From BNWE01 sp964369545 (GTDB taxonomy: Bacteria; Pseudomonadota; Alphaproteobacteria; UBA3830), in NCBI GenBank assembly GCA_964369545.1, contig CAYJFA010000006.1, positions 1 through 64,000 of the forward strand: 64,000 bases of DNA. The letters run 5' to 3'. The translations under genes were made by a program, and so were the position numbers. The notes under the pieces were generated by a model. The model was given only the letters and a program-made list of their open reading frames with translations, made no database searches and had not been told where the DNA came from. Numbering within the stretch: position 1 is the stretch's first letter; each line of letters starts with the position of its first letter. Below, one piece after another: positions 54,013-63,924 of this stretch.

Positions 54013-55188
54013 GTGGGTATCTCAGCAAAAATATTGGTTTTTGACGAAGAAGAAGATACAGAAGATTTATTTTTGCAAAAATTTCGTTATCAAATAGAAG
54101 ATGGAACATACGAGTTTTCATTTACCACATCTCTTGCTCAAGTGGAGGAACTGTTAAAAAGTAGTTCCTTTGATATTTTTGTGTCCGATATTAATGTTGA
54201 TGGTATTGACGGCATCAATTTTATAAGTCAGCTGAGAAAAGATCACCCTCTAATGAGGTCAGTCGTTATCTCTGCATATGGGGATATAAATACTCTTAGA
54301 GCCGTTATGCGCGGCGGAGCACATGATTTCGTTATAAAGCCGATAGATTTTAAAGATTTAACTGAAACCCTTCAAAAAACAGCCAAAGTTGTTTTTAGTC
54401 TTAAGCAGGCGGAAGCGACTAATCAGAAATTAGTTGCTATTTCTGATGAGCTTGATGTTTCTGCAAAACTTCAAAAAAGTATTTTACCGGGCAATGTTTT
54501 AAAAAAAGGTAATATAGAGATTTTTGCGGACAGTATTCCGGCTGCTGAAGTTGGAGGGGATTTCTATGACTTTTTTTGGCTGAGTGAAACAAAGCTTGGT
54601 ATAGTTATGGCTGATGTATCGGGAAAAAACATATCAGCAGCCATGTTTGCTACAATTGCTAAAACATTAATCAAATCTTTTTCCAGAATTTATTCTTCTC
54701 CTGCGGAATGCTTTAAAAATGTCAATACTATGCTATGTCAAGAAAATGTAACAACAATGTTTGTTACTGCAATGTACGGTATCATTGATATAGAAAAAAA
54801 TGAAATTACTTATACAAACGCAGGGCATTTACCTATAGCTGTTGTTTCTCAGGGATGTGAACCTAAATTTTTAGAATGTGATCCAGCTATGGCGCTTGGT
54901 ATTTTCGATGAAACAGAGTTTTTTGATAATGTTCATATTTTTTCTCCAGGAGAAGTTATCTTGTTGTACACGGATGGCGTCCCTGAGGCTGCCAATGCAG
55001 AAGGTGAGGAATATGATTATGAACGCTTTGTTAGTGTTTTAAGAGAAAACACCAAATTATCTCCTGCTTTATTAACGCAAGAGATAATTAAATCCATACG
55101 GCAATTTACAAAGGGAGCACCACAATCTGATGATATTACCACTTTGTGTCTGAAATACAGATTAAGGATTACCCCAAATGTTACTTAA
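54013..55188 (+). CDS. receiver–PP2C phosphatase, RsbU/SpoIIE type
   Basis: A 391-residue protein. The N-terminal receiver (phospho-Asp in IFVSDINVDG; VVISAYG; KPIDF) is joined by a short coiled coil to a PP2C/SpoIIE phosphatase (ILPGNVLKK, AAEVGGDFYDFFWL, GIVMADVSGKNISAAMFATI, GEVILLYTDGVPEA, SDDITTLCLKY). Such enzymes dephosphorylate STAS antagonists and release a target. The start is GTG with AGGA upstream. It overlaps the next gene by 11 bases. Confidence 0.9.
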   Translation: MGISAKILVFDEEEDTEDLFLQKFRYQIEDGTYEFSFTTSLAQVEELLKSSSFDIFVSDINVDGIDGINFISQLRKDHPLMRSVVISAYGDINTLRAVMRGGAHDFVIKPIDFKDLTETLQKTAKVVFSLKQAEATNQKLVAISDELDVSAKLQKSILPGNVLKKGNIEIFADSIPAAEVGGDFYDFFWLSETKLGIVMADVSGKNISAAMFATIAKTLIKSFSRIYSSPAECFKNVNTMLCQENVTTMFVTAMYGIIDIEKNEITYTNAGHLPIAVVSQGCEPKFLECDPAMALGIFDETEFFDNVHIFSPGEVILLYTDGVPEAANAEGEEYDYERFVSVLRENTKLSPALLTQEIIKSIRQFTKGAPQSDDITTLCLKYRLRITPNVT

Positions 55189-55606
55189 TATTAAAAATGA
55201 AATTAGTGAAATAAATAGAATATGTGATGAAGTTGAGAAATTTTGTAATGATCACAATATTTCTGATGAAAAGTATCATGATATTATTTTGATATTAGAT
55301 GAGCTGGTGACTAATGTAATTAATTATGCTTATCCGAATGGCGGAGAGCATATCTTTACTTTAGATATTCAAAAAATTGATGACTGTATTTACATAGTGT
55401 TGTCCGATAGTGGAATTCCATTTGATCCACTTGCAAAAGATGATCCTGATATAGAGTCTTCGCTGGAAGAGAGACGAATTGGAGGGTTAGGGATATTTAT
55501 CGTCAAACAACTATCTGAAATAGTTGAATATTCAAGGATCGATGATAAGAATCAATTAAATATAACTGTCTCTATTCACAATAATAAAGAACAAAACAAC
55601 AGATAA
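55178..55606 (+). CDS. RsbW/SpoIIAB-like ATPase (anti-sigma-type kinase)
   Basis: A 142-residue HATPase_c_2 protein: ILDELVTNVINYAYPNGG (N box), IVLSDSGIPFDP (G1) and RRIGGLGIFIVKQL (G2). Members phosphorylate STAS partners and sequester a sigma factor or another target. No sigma-factor gene is adjacent, so the target is unknown. It comes 13 bases before the STAS gene. Confidence 0.9.
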   Translation: MLLNIKNEISEINRICDEVEKFCNDHNISDEKYHDIILILDELVTNVINYAYPNGGEHIFTLDIQKIDDCIYIVLSDSGIPFDPLAKDDPDIESSLEERRIGGLGIFIVKQLSEIVEYSRIDDKNQLNITVSIHNNKEQNNR

Positions 55607-55619
55607 AAAGGAGGAAAAA

Positions 55620-55952
55620 ATGGAAGTGAAATCAGAAAATAATGGCGATGTAACTATTTTAACGCCAGCGGGCAGGGTAGATACTTCAACTGCAAAGGTT
55701 TTTGAGGATTCTGTTATGGCTGCAGCAGAAACTAACAAAAAAATAGCCGTTTGTTTTAATGAAATAGATTATATTTCCAGCGCAGGTTTGCGTGTAGTTC
55801 TAATGTTGGGAAAAAAACTTGGAGCTTCTGGTGGTGTTTTGGTGCTGATTAATATGCCTGAAAAGATATTTGCGGTATTTAAAATGAGCGGTTTCGACAA
55901 AATATTAAAAATTTGTTCTTCGTTTGAGGAAGCTAAACCATTTTTTAACTAA
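55620..55952 (+). CDS. STAS-domain anti-sigma factor antagonist (RsbV/SpoIIAA type)
   Basis: A 110-residue STAS protein: VTILTPAGRVDTSTAKVF and the phospho-serine site EIDYISSAGLRVVLML. Its phosphorylation state, set by the kinase and phosphatase genes upstream, would decide binding. A good AAGGAGG site precedes the ATG. Confidence 0.92.
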   Translation: MEVKSENNGDVTILTPAGRVDTSTAKVFEDSVMAAAETNKKIAVCFNEIDYISSAGLRVVLMLGKKLGASGGVLVLINMPEKIFAVFKMSGFDKILKICSSFEEAKPFFN

Positions 55953-55996
55953 TTTATAGTTTAATTGAGTATGTAATACAAAAAAAGGGAGAAGTT

Positions 55997-57067
55997 ATGA
56001 TTAAGATACCAAAAGCATCAAAGCAAAAAGATGGTAAGGATACAAAAGACAATAAAAAAAGGATAACCATTGCAATGCAAGGAGGAGGAGCCCATGGTGC
56101 GTATACTTGGGGTGTTCTTGACAGGCTTCTCGAAGAAAAAGATCTTGTTGTTGAGGGCGTTTCTGGAACTAGTGCCGGAGGTATGAACGCGGTTGCAACT
56201 GCTCAGGGTATTATGCTGGGTGGAAATGAAGGAGCCAGAGAACTCTTGAATAAATACTGGACTGTGATGTCTGAAAAAGGAAAGACAAGTATTTTTAAGC
56301 CAGGTGTTTTGGACGTTCTTGCAAATAAATATATAATGCATAATTCTCCTGGTTTTTTAATGTTCGATTTTCTCAGCAAAATCATGTCGCCGTATCAAAT
56401 GAATCCTTTAGGTACAGATCCATTAAAGGATTTAGTTGAGGAATTGTTTGATTTCGAAAAGTTGAATGAATTTGATGGCGTAAAGATTTTCTTAGCAGCT
56501 ACACATGTTTATACAGGAAAATTAAAAGTATTTTCGAATATGAATAAAGAATTGTGTACAGAAGCGTTGTTGGCTACAGCTTGTCTGCCTACGATTCATG
56601 CTGCAGTTATGGTTAAGGGAGAGTATTACTGGGATGGTGGTTTTATCGGAAATCCTGTGATATATCCATTGATTTATGACTGTGAGACTTCTGATATCAT
56701 GCTTCTTAAGTTGAATCCTACGCATAGAAATAGGCTTCCAGTAACAGCTTCGGAAATCGGCGATAGGTTGAACGAGATTACGAACAATACATCTATTATG
56801 CGAGAAATGCGTTCTATGCATTTTATTACTAAATTAATAGATGATGGAATTGTTCAGCCAGGTGCAATGAAGAGACTGCATGTTCATATGATTGAGGATG
56901 AGAAGGTTTTCATGGATCTTGGATGGTCTTCAAAATTGAATACTGATATCGAATTTTTGACACATTTGCGTGATGCAGGAAGAAAATCTGCAGATAAGTG
57001 GCTTGAGAAGAACTACGATAGTATAGGTAAGAAAACTACAGCAGATGTTGCAGATGAGTTTGTGTAA
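55997..57067 (+). CDS. patatin-like phospholipase
   Basis: A 356-residue cytosolic-looking patatin. The oxyanion loop is QGGGAHGAYTWG (residues 28–39), the nucleophile Ser59 in GTSAGG, and the dyad Asp in WDGGFIGNP near 213. No signal peptide is seen. It lies 44 bases after the STAS gene and before a large hairpin, so it is probably the last gene of the partner-switching unit. It could be a secreted effector or an internal lipase; neither can be decided here. Confidence 0.88.
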   Translation: MIKIPKASKQKDGKDTKDNKKRITIAMQGGGAHGAYTWGVLDRLLEEKDLVVEGVSGTSAGGMNAVATAQGIMLGGNEGARELLNKYWTVMSEKGKTSIFKPGVLDVLANKYIMHNSPGFLMFDFLSKIMSPYQMNPLGTDPLKDLVEELFDFEKLNEFDGVKIFLAATHVYTGKLKVFSNMNKELCTEALLATACLPTIHAAVMVKGEYYWDGGFIGNPVIYPLIYDCETSDIMLLKLNPTHRNRLPVTASEIGDRLNEITNNTSIMREMRSMHFITKLIDDGIVQPGAMKRLHVHMIEDEKVFMDLGWSSKLNTDIEFLTHLRDAGRKSADKWLEKNYDSIGKKTTADVADEFV

Positions 57068-57085
57068 TTTAGTAGTATAGAAATG

Positions 57086-57157
57086 AAAACGAGCGGTTAA
57101 ACTTCTTTAAATAATTGTGTGATTTTACGATGTATTTATTTTTAACAGCTCGTTTTT
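57086..57157 (+). terminator. large imperfect hairpin after the patatin gene
   Basis: Arms 57086–57101 and 57141–57156 are inverted repeats with a single mismatch around a 39-base loop; the right arm ends in a T-run (GCTCGTTTTTG). It would end the 54–57 kb transcript, although the loop is long for a simple terminator. Confidence 0.5.
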
Positions 57158-57314
57158 GTGCAAAAAACTTTTAAAGTTATTTTTTATCAATTTTTATCTG
57201 AACTAAGTTGATTATTTGTTGTATAGGTAGTTTTTGTAATTGCAATATTTGCGGGTATTTTGCTGATTTTTAATAAATTTAGACTATCAGCAGCTGAAAA
57301 TTGGAGTATTGGTA

Positions 57315-58193
57315 ATGCATGTAATAGACAGCGCTTTTAATATATTTTCATTATCTTTGGTTTTTGCGTTAATTGGATTTAACGTTTATCTTACTACTTC
57401 TATTATGAAAATTACTGATTTAACGTGTGATGGAGCTGTTGCCTTAGGCGGATGCGCTTATGGCGCTCTTGTTGTTTTTGGCATAAATCCTATTATCGCC
57501 TTTTTATTTGCTACATTTTTAGGTGTTCTTGCGGGCTTTATGACATCATCATTTACTACTCACATTGACGTAGAGCCAGTTTTAGCAAGTATTATTACAT
57601 TAACAGCTATTCAAACATTTACAGTTAAACTTTCCGCCGCAGGAAAAATTCAGGTTGGAGAACAGGTAAAAAACGCAATTAATACCTTTTCATCTCTTGA
57701 TAACGCAATTTTAGTCTGCTGTGTCGTTTTAATTGTGAGCTTTCTTTTTTATAGAATTTTAAATTCAGAATATGGCTTAGCAATGAGGGTATTTGGTGAC
57801 GGTAAAATTATATCTGAATCTCTCGGTGTAAACTGTAAAAAAATGATGTGGATAGGGTTGGGACTTGGAAATGGATTGTCTGCAGCAGCAGGCGCGCTGA
57901 TAACACAAGTCACTGGTAATTTTTCCGTAGGTATGGGAAGTGGTTCTTTGGTCTTTGGTATTGCTTCTGTAATTATCGGAGAAAAGTTAATATCTGGAAA
58001 CAGCGTTAAAGGAGCCATTATTGGATGCTTTGTAGGCGCAATCTTGTACAAAATTGCTATTGAACTTTTTACTTTCAGCGGTGCTGAGGCATTAGGATCC
58101 GATTATAGTAGCGTTATAACCGCGATTGTGTTGATTTTCTTAATGGCTTCCATAAGCGACCATCGGAAAAAAGGGCGTCTAGAGAACGTATAA
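57315..58193 (+). CDS. ABC transporter permease (COG4120-like)
   Basis: A 292-residue protein with about eight membrane helices, of the permease family paired with COG1101-type ATPases (SIMKITDLTCDGAVALGG, SEYGLAMRVFGDG, GIASVIIGEKL). These systems import amino-acid or nucleoside-like substrates with a periplasmic binding protein. None is encoded here. ATG 57315 is eight bases after GGAG; an in-frame TTG at 57309 is poorly spaced. Confidence 0.8.
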   Translation: MHVIDSAFNIFSLSLVFALIGFNVYLTTSIMKITDLTCDGAVALGGCAYGALVVFGINPIIAFLFATFLGVLAGFMTSSFTTHIDVEPVLASIITLTAIQTFTVKLSAAGKIQVGEQVKNAINTFSSLDNAILVCCVVLIVSFLFYRILNSEYGLAMRVFGDGKIISESLGVNCKKMMWIGLGLGNGLSAAAGALITQVTGNFSVGMGSGSLVFGIASVIIGEKLISGNSVKGAIIGCFVGAILYKIAIELFTFSGAEALGSDYSSVITAIVLIFLMASISDHRKKGRLENV

Positions 58194-58206
58194 AGCGGAG
58201 GATAAA

Positions 58207-59001
58207 ATGATTAAAGTTGAAGATGTTTTCGTTGTATTTTTTTCCGGTACTCCATTAGAAAGAGTTGCTTTACGCGGAGTTAATTTCAGTCTAAAGGAAG
58301 GCGAAGTTGTTTCTATTCTTGGAAATAATGGTAGTGGGAGAAGTACTCTACTAAAGTTTCTAGCTGGCCATATATCGTCTAGTTTTGGAAGGGTCTGGCT
58401 CGATAAAATAGATATGACGGGACAGACTCTTTCACAAAGATCTCAATATTTTTCTGCTGTTTTTTATGATCAAGATGTTGGAACAGCTGGTAATTTGACA
58501 GTGGCTGAAAATTTAGCTATAGCCACTATGCATCATCAACCGCGAAGTATTATTTATCCTGCCATTGATTTTGAAATGAGGGATATATTTCATCAGCAAT
58601 TAAAGGATCTTGATTTCATGGGGTTGGAATTACTGATGGATGAAAAAGTCTGCAATCTTTCAAAGGCCCAAAGACACGTTTTGTCTCTATTGATTACTGT
58701 TATAAAAGAAACAAAAGTCTTATTGATAGACGAGCATTCAACGGGATTAGATAGAGATTCTTCCTCAGCATTGCTTGATGCTACTGAAAAAATAATAAGA
58801 TCAAAGAACATGACTACAATTATGGCTGTCAGTGATCCTCAGTTTGCTTTAAAAGTTTCGGATAGGATATTAATATTAAGTCATGGGCAAATCGTATCTA
58901 ATATAGAAGTTAAAGATAATAAAAATATAAAGTTAGAAGATATTTTTGTTTCGTTTAATGTAGTACCGCCTATAAAGGATGTCGTTTCACCTACATGTTA
59001 A
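58207..59001 (+). CDS. ABC transporter ATP-binding protein with altered Walker A
   Basis: A 264-residue ATPase following the permease by 13 bases. Walker A reads GNNGSGRST, with Arg (codon AGA) in place of the universal Lys; the signature is LSKAQ, Walker B is VLLIDEHS, and the D-loop GLD is present. The Lys-to-Arg change usually cripples ATP hydrolysis. GGAGGATAAAATG gives a good start. Its partner binding protein is absent. Confidence 0.85.
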   Translation: MIKVEDVFVVFFSGTPLERVALRGVNFSLKEGEVVSILGNNGSGRSTLLKFLAGHISSSFGRVWLDKIDMTGQTLSQRSQYFSAVFYDQDVGTAGNLTVAENLAIATMHHQPRSIIYPAIDFEMRDIFHQQLKDLDFMGLELLMDEKVCNLSKAQRHVLSLLITVIKETKVLLIDEHSTGLDRDSSSALLDATEKIIRSKNMTTIMAVSDPQFALKVSDRILILSHGQIVSNIEVKDNKNIKLEDIFVSFNVVPPIKDVVSPTC

Positions 59002-59329
59002 ACACAAACACACATCACTGAATTTATTAGATAAATCAGCAGAATTTTTATGCGTAAATTGAGGCTGTAATTCTATGGTTATCTGTAGATTAATTTTGCG
59101 CAGTGCAAAAAAATCCGTGATAAGACTATGTTTGGTTGCTATATCATTTAATAATATTGTAATATTTCTCTAACCAGTAATATAAGATTCAAAGTCTAGG
59201 CAGTTTTTCGAGAATCGATTGTTGTGTAGCAGTTTAGTTAGCGTATTTTAGAATTAACGAACGATTTTCGAGTAAATTATCTAACATGATTATATTACGG
59301 TTATTATGCTATGTTTATAGGAGAGAGTT
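59002..59329. other. 328-base gap before eno
   Basis: No gene or remnant recognised. A weak promoter-like pair (TTGTGT at 59222, 16 bases, TATTTT at 59244) lies 81 bases upstream of eno; GGAGAGAG immediately precedes the eno start. Confidence 0.35.
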
Positions 59330-60607
59330 ATGAGCATTATCGTAGATATTTTTGGTCGTGAAATTCTTGATTCTAGAGGCAATCCAACTGTTGAGGTTGA
59401 AGTTGAGTTAGAAAGCGGTGTTGTTGCAAGTGCGGCTGTTCCAAGTGGCGCATCTACAGGATCATTTGAAGCGGTTGAGCTGAGGGATTGCGATAAGTCC
59501 AGATATTTAGGAAAGGGTGTTCTAAAAGCTGTAGAAAATGTCAATGTACAAATAGCGGAAGCGCTTATCGGTATGGAGGCTTCTGAGCAAATTGATATTG
59601 ATGAAGAAATGATTAACATTGATGGGACCGAAAACAAGGGAAATCTTGGTGCGAATGCGATGTTAGCCGTTAGTCTAGCTGTAGCAAAAGCAGCAGCCAT
59701 TGATGGGCAGATGTCTTTCTATAGATATGTTGGTGGTGTTTCAGCATGTACTCTTCCTTTACCTATGCTCAACATTTTGAATGGTGGTGCCCATGCTGAT
59801 AACGGATTAGACATTCAAGAATTTATGATTCTTCCTGTCGGGGCGCAATCTTTTGCTCATGCGCTTAGAATGGGGGCTGAAATTTATCATTCTCTTAAAA
59901 AAGAACTGCATAAAGATGGATTGGCGACCAATGTTGGTGATGAAGGAGGTTTTGCTCCAAATCTTAAAACATCCAAAGAGGCTTTAGAATATATTTTAAA
60001 AGCGATAGAACTTGCAGGTTATAAACCCGACAAAGATATTATGATTGGTTTGGATGTTGCTGCGACAGAATTATATAAAGATGGTAAATATCATCTTGCT
60101 GGGGAAGAAAAAACTCTGACTTCGCAGGGGATGGTAGAATATTATAAATCACTTATTTCTAGTTATCCTATTATTTCCATTGAAGATGGAATGAGTGAAG
60201 AAGATTGGAGTGGTTGGAAAAGTTTAACGGAAGCAGTTGGTAAAGAAATTCAGCTGGTTGGAGATGACGTTTTTGTGACGAATCCTGATCGTATTTCAAG
60301 GGGCATTGCGGAAGGCGTCGCGAATGCTGTTTTAATTAAATTAAATCAAATAGGAACACTCACGGAAACACTAAGAGCCATTGAAATTACTCATAGGGCA
60401 GGCATGAACTCCGTAATTTCTCATCGATCTGGAGAGACAGAAGATACATCTATTGCGGATATTGCTGTCGCTGTAAATTCTGGTCAAATAAAAACTGGTG
60501 CTCCAGCGAGATCTGATCGTGTAGCAAAATATAATCAACTACTGCGAATTGAAGAAGAATTGGGATCTCAAGCGAGATTTATCGGCGGTGCAATTTTTAA
60601 TATATAA
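59330..60607 (+). CDS. eno: enolase
   Basis: Converts 2-phosphoglycerate to phosphoenolpyruvate. The 425-residue protein has EILDSRGNPTVEVEV, SGASTG, NGGAHADNGLDIQEFMI, SIEDGMSEEDW, LVGDDVFVTNP, IKLNQIGTLTET and SHRSGETEDT, with the metal acids and catalytic Lys in place. gpmI follows. Confidence 0.98.
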   Translation: MSIIVDIFGREILDSRGNPTVEVEVELESGVVASAAVPSGASTGSFEAVELRDCDKSRYLGKGVLKAVENVNVQIAEALIGMEASEQIDIDEEMINIDGTENKGNLGANAMLAVSLAVAKAAAIDGQMSFYRYVGGVSACTLPLPMLNILNGGAHADNGLDIQEFMILPVGAQSFAHALRMGAEIYHSLKKELHKDGLATNVGDEGGFAPNLKTSKEALEYILKAIELAGYKPDKDIMIGLDVAATELYKDGKYHLAGEEKTLTSQGMVEYYKSLISSYPIISIEDGMSEEDWSGWKSLTEAVGKEIQLVGDDVFVTNPDRISRGIAEGVANAVLIKLNQIGTLTETLRAIEITHRAGMNSVISHRSGETEDTSIADIAVAVNSGQIKTGAPARSDRVAKYNQLLRIEEELGSQARFIGGAIFNI

Positions 60608-60697
60608 TTTATTTGATGATATTTGCTGTGTTTGTGATGTTTTCATAATCACAGCGATGAAATTTGTTGTCTAATAGATCTCTCCATGAGGGTATAA

Positions 60698-62230
60698 ATG
60701 TCAAAAAAACCTCTTGTTTTGTGTATTTTAGATGGCTTTGGCTATTCGGAAAAACGGGAATTTAATGCTGTTTTTTCTGCAAAAACACCTGCTATTGATA
60801 ATTTATGGGAAAAATATCCGCATACTTTGCTTCATGCGGCAGGAATGGAGGTCGGATTACCAGAGGGACAGATGGGTAATTCCGAGGTTGGTCATACAGC
60901 GATTGGGCTTGGTAGGATAATTTTTCAGGATCTCCCAAGAATTTCTATGTCTGTAAAAAATAATACATTAAAGGATATGCCGGAGCTGAAAGCAGTGATA
61001 GAGCATTTAATGGAAAACGGAAAGCGCTGCCACATGTGGGGTTTGCTTTCTGACGGAGGAATTCATTCTTATATTGAACATCTATTTGCTCTGACAGATA
61101 TCATGCTTGAAAATGGTATAGAGGTTTTTGTACATGCTTGTACCGACGGTCGCGATACTCCTCCAAAAAGCGCAATGCAATACATCAAGATGTTTGAAGA
61201 CAGATTTAAAGGAAAGGCAAAGTTAGCGACGATTGGTGGTAGATATTTTGGAATGGATAGGGATAAACGTTGGGAAAGAACCGAACAAGCGTATAATTGT
61301 ATGATACACCCTATGGTTTTTGAGGATTCCGCTGAAAAATACATATCTCATTGTTATGCAAACGAAATATTTGATGAATTTATTCCTCCTGCCGCCTTAA
61401 ACAGTTATGATGGTATCAAAGATGGCGATGCATTTATTGCGTTTAATTTTAGAGCGGACAGAGTGCGACAGATGCTTACCGCTTTGACAGGCGAGTCTTT
61501 TTCTGGATTTACAAGATCATCTGGATTACCAAAAATTTCATATATTATTGGTATGACGGAATATTCTTCTGAGTTTAATGGCAAAATTGAGGTTATATTT
61601 AAAAGAGAAGAAGTAAAAAATTCGCTTGGTGAGATTCTTGCTAGAGCGGGATTAAGGCAATTTCGTGTTGCGGAAACTGAAAAATATCCTCATGTTACAT
61701 TTTTCTTTAATGGCGGTATAGAAGGAGCTTTTGAGAATGAAGAACGCTGTTTGATTGATTCTCCTAAAGTGGAGACTTATGATCTTGAGCCTGAAATGTC
61801 GGCTAAAAAGATAACAAGCGTTGTAATTGATAAATTAAAAAAAGATAATGCTGATGTTTATATTGTAAATTTCGCGAATCCTGATATGGTCGGGCATACG
61901 GGAAATTTTGATGCAACAATAAAATCTATAGAAGCTATGGATTCATGCTTGCAGGAGATCAATGATATTGTTCAAGACAAAAATGGATGTTTCATTGTTA
62001 CAGCTGACCATGGCAACGCTGAAGAAATGTTTAGTCCCGAAAAAAAACAACCTCATACGGCGCATACAACAAATAATGTAATTTTTATACTTGCATGTAA
62101 TGATTATAAATCTGCTGAATTATCTGCTGTTGGTGGATTGAAAGATATAGCGCCGACGATATTAGATATACTTAACATTGGAAAACCATCTGATATGACA
62201 GGTAAAAGTCTAATAGAAACTGCTAAATAA
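60698..62230 (+). CDS. gpmI: 2,3-bisphosphoglycerate-independent phosphoglycerate mutase
   Basis: Manganese enzyme interconverting 3- and 2-phosphoglycerate, just upstream of enolase in glycolysis. The 510-residue protein has ILDGFGYSE, the phospho-Ser62 in MGNSEVGH, HACTDGRDTPPKSA, YFGMDRDKRW, NFRADRVRQM, NFANPDMVGHTGN and VTADHGNAEEM. Adjacent to eno with 90 bases between. Confidence 0.97.
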   Translation: MSKKPLVLCILDGFGYSEKREFNAVFSAKTPAIDNLWEKYPHTLLHAAGMEVGLPEGQMGNSEVGHTAIGLGRIIFQDLPRISMSVKNNTLKDMPELKAVIEHLMENGKRCHMWGLLSDGGIHSYIEHLFALTDIMLENGIEVFVHACTDGRDTPPKSAMQYIKMFEDRFKGKAKLATIGGRYFGMDRDKRWERTEQAYNCMIHPMVFEDSAEKYISHCYANEIFDEFIPPAALNSYDGIKDGDAFIAFNFRADRVRQMLTALTGESFSGFTRSSGLPKISYIIGMTEYSSEFNGKIEVIFKREEVKNSLGEILARAGLRQFRVAETEKYPHVTFFFNGGIEGAFENEERCLIDSPKVETYDLEPEMSAKKITSVVIDKLKKDNADVYIVNFANPDMVGHTGNFDATIKSIEAMDSCLQEINDIVQDKNGCFIVTADHGNAEEMFSPEKKQPHTAHTTNNVIFILACNDYKSAELSAVGGLKDIAPTILDILNIGKPSDMTGKSLIETAK

Positions 62231-62307
62231 ACCATTTATTAACCATAAAAATACAAAATTATTAAAGATTGCTGATTAGTGGAGTATTTTTTGTGTTTTA
62301 GGTGGTT

Positions 62308-63924
62308 ATGTCTTCAAAACAATCTTTAAGATCTTTGGAAGAGATAAATATATTTTGCAAAGATAATAAGCGGCTGAGAAATTGTTTTTTCTTTTTCTTT
62401 TTGGCTGCTATTTGTGGATATGCATCGATAATGCTGTCGTTGTGTCCATATAATGATGACTATTGCAGATATGTAGCCAATATGCACGTTGGTACTACTT
62501 CAAATGCAAGATATACAACGTTTTTTCTAGAGTTGTTGCTATATTTTTCCAACGTTATAACAGACGCAGCTCCATTTACTCAGATTTTATCGTGTGCATT
62601 TTTAGCATATTCTTCAGTTATTTGTATGAAGATTTTCAATTTAGATATCGATGATAAGTATGCAAAATTATGTCTAATTCCAATTGTTGTGAATCCATAT
62701 CTATTAGAATGTTTGATGTATAGATTTGATAGTCCGTTTATTACGCTATCTATATTGTGCTCAGTAATGGCAGCGTATTTGGCCAAGGCTAATGATAAAA
62801 AATCGTTGATCATTCAATCCGTTTTATTGCTGCACAGTTTGTTATTATATCAAGCAGGTCTTTCTGCATATTTTATAATATGCGCATATTTGTTTTTGAT
62901 TGAGCTCTCAAAAAATAACCTCATATCTGTATTGTTAAATATGCGATATTGGTTATATACGTTGTTTATCACCGCTGTTTCTTATTTCTCATTCACAATG
63001 ATTATTCGTTATTTCAAAAAAGATGGTAGCGTTTTAATAAACCCAATAAGCCGTGATGGCGTAAAGTGTGTTCTAAAGAACATTGGATTATATATATCAA
63101 ATCTAAGAATTGATTGGTCTGATAATGCCGTCGGGCAAATGTTTTTTTTGTTACTCATTATTTTTTCGATGTTTTTTATTGCTGATATTTTTAGAAGCTT
63201 TAAAAATAAGATTAGGTCAGTTTTTGGAATCGCAATTATCTTGTTGTTTTTACTGTTATTTTTTATAGCACCATTTGGCGTTTGCCCACTTTTATCAGCA
63301 ATTGAGCATTTGTGCGGAAATTCTATTTATCTAAGAATTTTATGTTGTTTTGGTATTTTTATTTCAATTATTCTTTATAAAAATTATTCAATAATTAAAA
63401 AACATAAGATTTTAAAAAAAATTTACGTTGTATATTTATGTTGTTTTGGTATTTGGAACATTATTTTTTTAAATTCTGCAGGAAATGTAATTCATTATTA
63501 TAGGAAAGCGCAGGAGCAGATATTTTATGATTTAAGTAAGGATATCTCGGAAATAGCACATTACGCGCCTAATAAGTTTTCTCATATTTGTGTAAAAGGG
63601 ATGATATCATCTCAAGCACTGCGAAATTTTTCTATGTTATATCCGATAATTAATAGAATAATTCCAGAGAAGTGGAATACAGTATCTTATTGCAGTTTTG
63701 CTTTGTTTAATCATGAGATAGCAGATTGTATTATGAAATATGGCCTTATTGATAAGGAATTTGATGAAGGCAAATACGTATCTAAGACACTTCTTAAATC
63801 TCATTTATGGTACGATATTTATTCGGTTGATGAGAAAATATTGTTATGCGAACTAAAGAAAGGGCATAAATTTGAAACACCAATGCCGCCGATGTTAAAA
63901 ATAAGAGATAATAGCTGGAGGTAA
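62308..63924 (+). CDS. GtrII-like membrane glucosyltransferase
   Basis: A 538-residue membrane protein with about ten hydrophobic segments and the N-terminal PYNDDYCRYVAN acidic motif followed by ARYTTFFLELLL, as in the Glucos_trans_II (GtrII) family that modifies O-antigen or other surface glycans. ATG 62308 is preferred over GTG 62302. AGGTGG sits just upstream. It follows gpmI by 77 bases. The lipid-linked donor partners (GtrA/GtrB) are not visible before the window ends. Confidence 0.65.
   Translation: MSSKQSLRSLEEINIFCKDNKRLRNCFFFFFLAAICGYASIMLSLCPYNDDYCRYVANMHVGTTSNARYTTFFLELLLYFSNVITDAAPFTQILSCAFLAYSSVICMKIFNLDIDDKYAKLCLIPIVVNPYLLECLMYRFDSPFITLSILCSVMAAYLAKANDKKSLIIQSVLLLHSLLLYQAGLSAYFIICAYLFLIELSKNNLISVLLNMRYWLYTLFITAVSYFSFTMIIRYFKKDGSVLINPISRDGVKCVLKNIGLYISNLRIDWSDNAVGQMFFLLLIIFSMFFIADIFRSFKNKIRSVFGIAIILLFLLLFFIAPFGVCPLLSAIEHLCGNSIYLRILCCFGIFISIILYKNYSIIKKHKILKKIYVVYLCCFGIWNIIFLNSAGNVIHYYRKAQEQIFYDLSKDISEIAHYAPNKFSHICVKGMISSQALRNFSMLYPIINRIIPEKWNTVSYCSFALFNHEIADCIMKYGLIDKEFDEGKYVSKTLLKSHLWYDIYSVDEKILLCELKKGHKFETPMPPMLKIRDNSWR

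Noticed and set aside
60631..60658. Inverted repeat between eno and gpmI
   Set aside because: Only a 6-bp stem with no T-run; too weak to call a terminator.
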